Positions 48,723-64,000 of a DNA stretch of 64,000 bases are shown here, in pieces. The DNA comes from Metaphire vulgaris (taxonomy: Eukaryota; Annelida; Clitellata; Crassiclitellata; Megascolecidae): assembly GCA_018105865.1 (NCBI GenBank), contig CM030872.1:7784516-7848515 (forward strand), in the 5' to 3' direction. Position 1 is the stretch's first letter. Each line of letters starts with the position of its first letter. The notes below the pieces were generated by a model. The model did not search any database, had not been told where the DNA came from, and saw only the letters and a list, made by a program, of their open reading frames with translations. Both the position numbers and the translations under genes were made by a program.

Positions 48723-49069
48723 TATATGGCATTTAAAAATTCAGAATTCTTATATTACACTAAATTTGCAGTAACAATGGACAGTCAGTTGTACACTCAT
48801 TTCCGCACTTATTGCACTAATCAAGCACTTCTTCTATTTCGTAACCATTAAAAAAAAACAATATCCAACTTTATGCATTTATCACACAAAATCCTTTAAA
48901 ACTGACAGGCGGCAACACACCAAAATATCCCAGAACCACCAAACAACACTTCAAGTGAGATACAAAATGGCCGTTGCCCACGGCAACAATAACCCTTATC
49001 AAATCAGAGCCTAACGTTATAAAAAGTTGACCAATTTTTGCAGTGTTAACGTACAACGCCGTGAAATTG

Positions 49070-63911
<14,842 letters not shown>

Positions 63912-64000
63912 CTAAAATTCGTAAGTTCATATTTTCATAAAAATCCATTTAAAGTAAAAAAATTCATTTAAAAATTCATTAAAAATATAGGTAAATAAAA

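Larger units (their letters stand above)
44655..49069 (-). other. MAGI 3' flank, possibly a long 3' UTR
   Basis: No coding signal in 4.4 kb. AT-rich sequence with a candidate gene-strand AATAAA at 44768-44773 near the left end. It contains MITEs (45566, 46734, 47205, 48442, 48647), a tRNA-derived SINE (47910) and a SINE tail (46560). Whether MAGI transcription runs to 44.75 kb or ends nearer the stop is undecided. Confidence 0.35.

Overview
The window is nuclear DNA of an animal. It carries three protein-coding genes, all on the minus strand. Two have many small exons with GT-AG introns (importin-9 and a MAGI-type scaffold) and one has a single coding exon (a SoxB1 HMG-box factor). The rest is packed with microsatellites, MITE-like DNA transposon relics, tRNA- and 5S-derived SINEs and LINE scraps. 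The proteins align clearly with vertebrate orthologues, but the repeat landscape, compact introns and SoxB1 C-terminus suggest a marine invertebrate, perhaps a non-vertebrate deuterostome. The species cannot be fixed from the sequence.

Layout, left to right. 1-10.2 kb: gene-poor. It holds long compound microsatellites, a decayed terminal-inverted-repeat element (1917-3720) with the broken remains of a repetitive cysteine-rich gene, a CpG-rich patch (4330-4700), a CGTTCGCTTCGCG-type repeat array (6330-6790), tandem repeats (7081-7865) and a purine-only tract (7866-8170). 10.46-12.35 kb: the SoxB1 gene, with a possible GC-box promoter region on its right and a candidate poly(A) signal on its left. 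12.4-21.2 kb: intergenic, mostly MITEs. 21.22-42.94 kb: importin-9, which I could assemble into 25 coding exons with consistent phases (1024 codons plus stop). 43.0-49.07 kb: spacer that may be partly MAGI 3' UTR. 49.07-63.91 kb: the last 14 coding exons of a MAGI gene (about 990 codons, from the end of PDZ1 through PDZ5 to the stop). Its 5' part (PDZ0, guanylate kinase-like, WW domains) lies beyond the right edge.

The three genes have unrelated jobs: a neural/pluripotency-type transcription factor, nuclear import of histones and ribosomal proteins, and a junctional scaffold. They do not form a functional cluster. I found no operon, CRISPR array or dedicated defence system. The most unusual content is the mobile-element layer: several hAT-type MITE families with perfect 8-bp target duplications, many of which share an interrupted palindrome (TGACC-T6-GCTTGTCA); an ~80-bp palindromic TTAA-bounded family; TA- and TAA-flanked families; nested insertions; and 5S-headed and tRNA-headed SINEs that share a tail.
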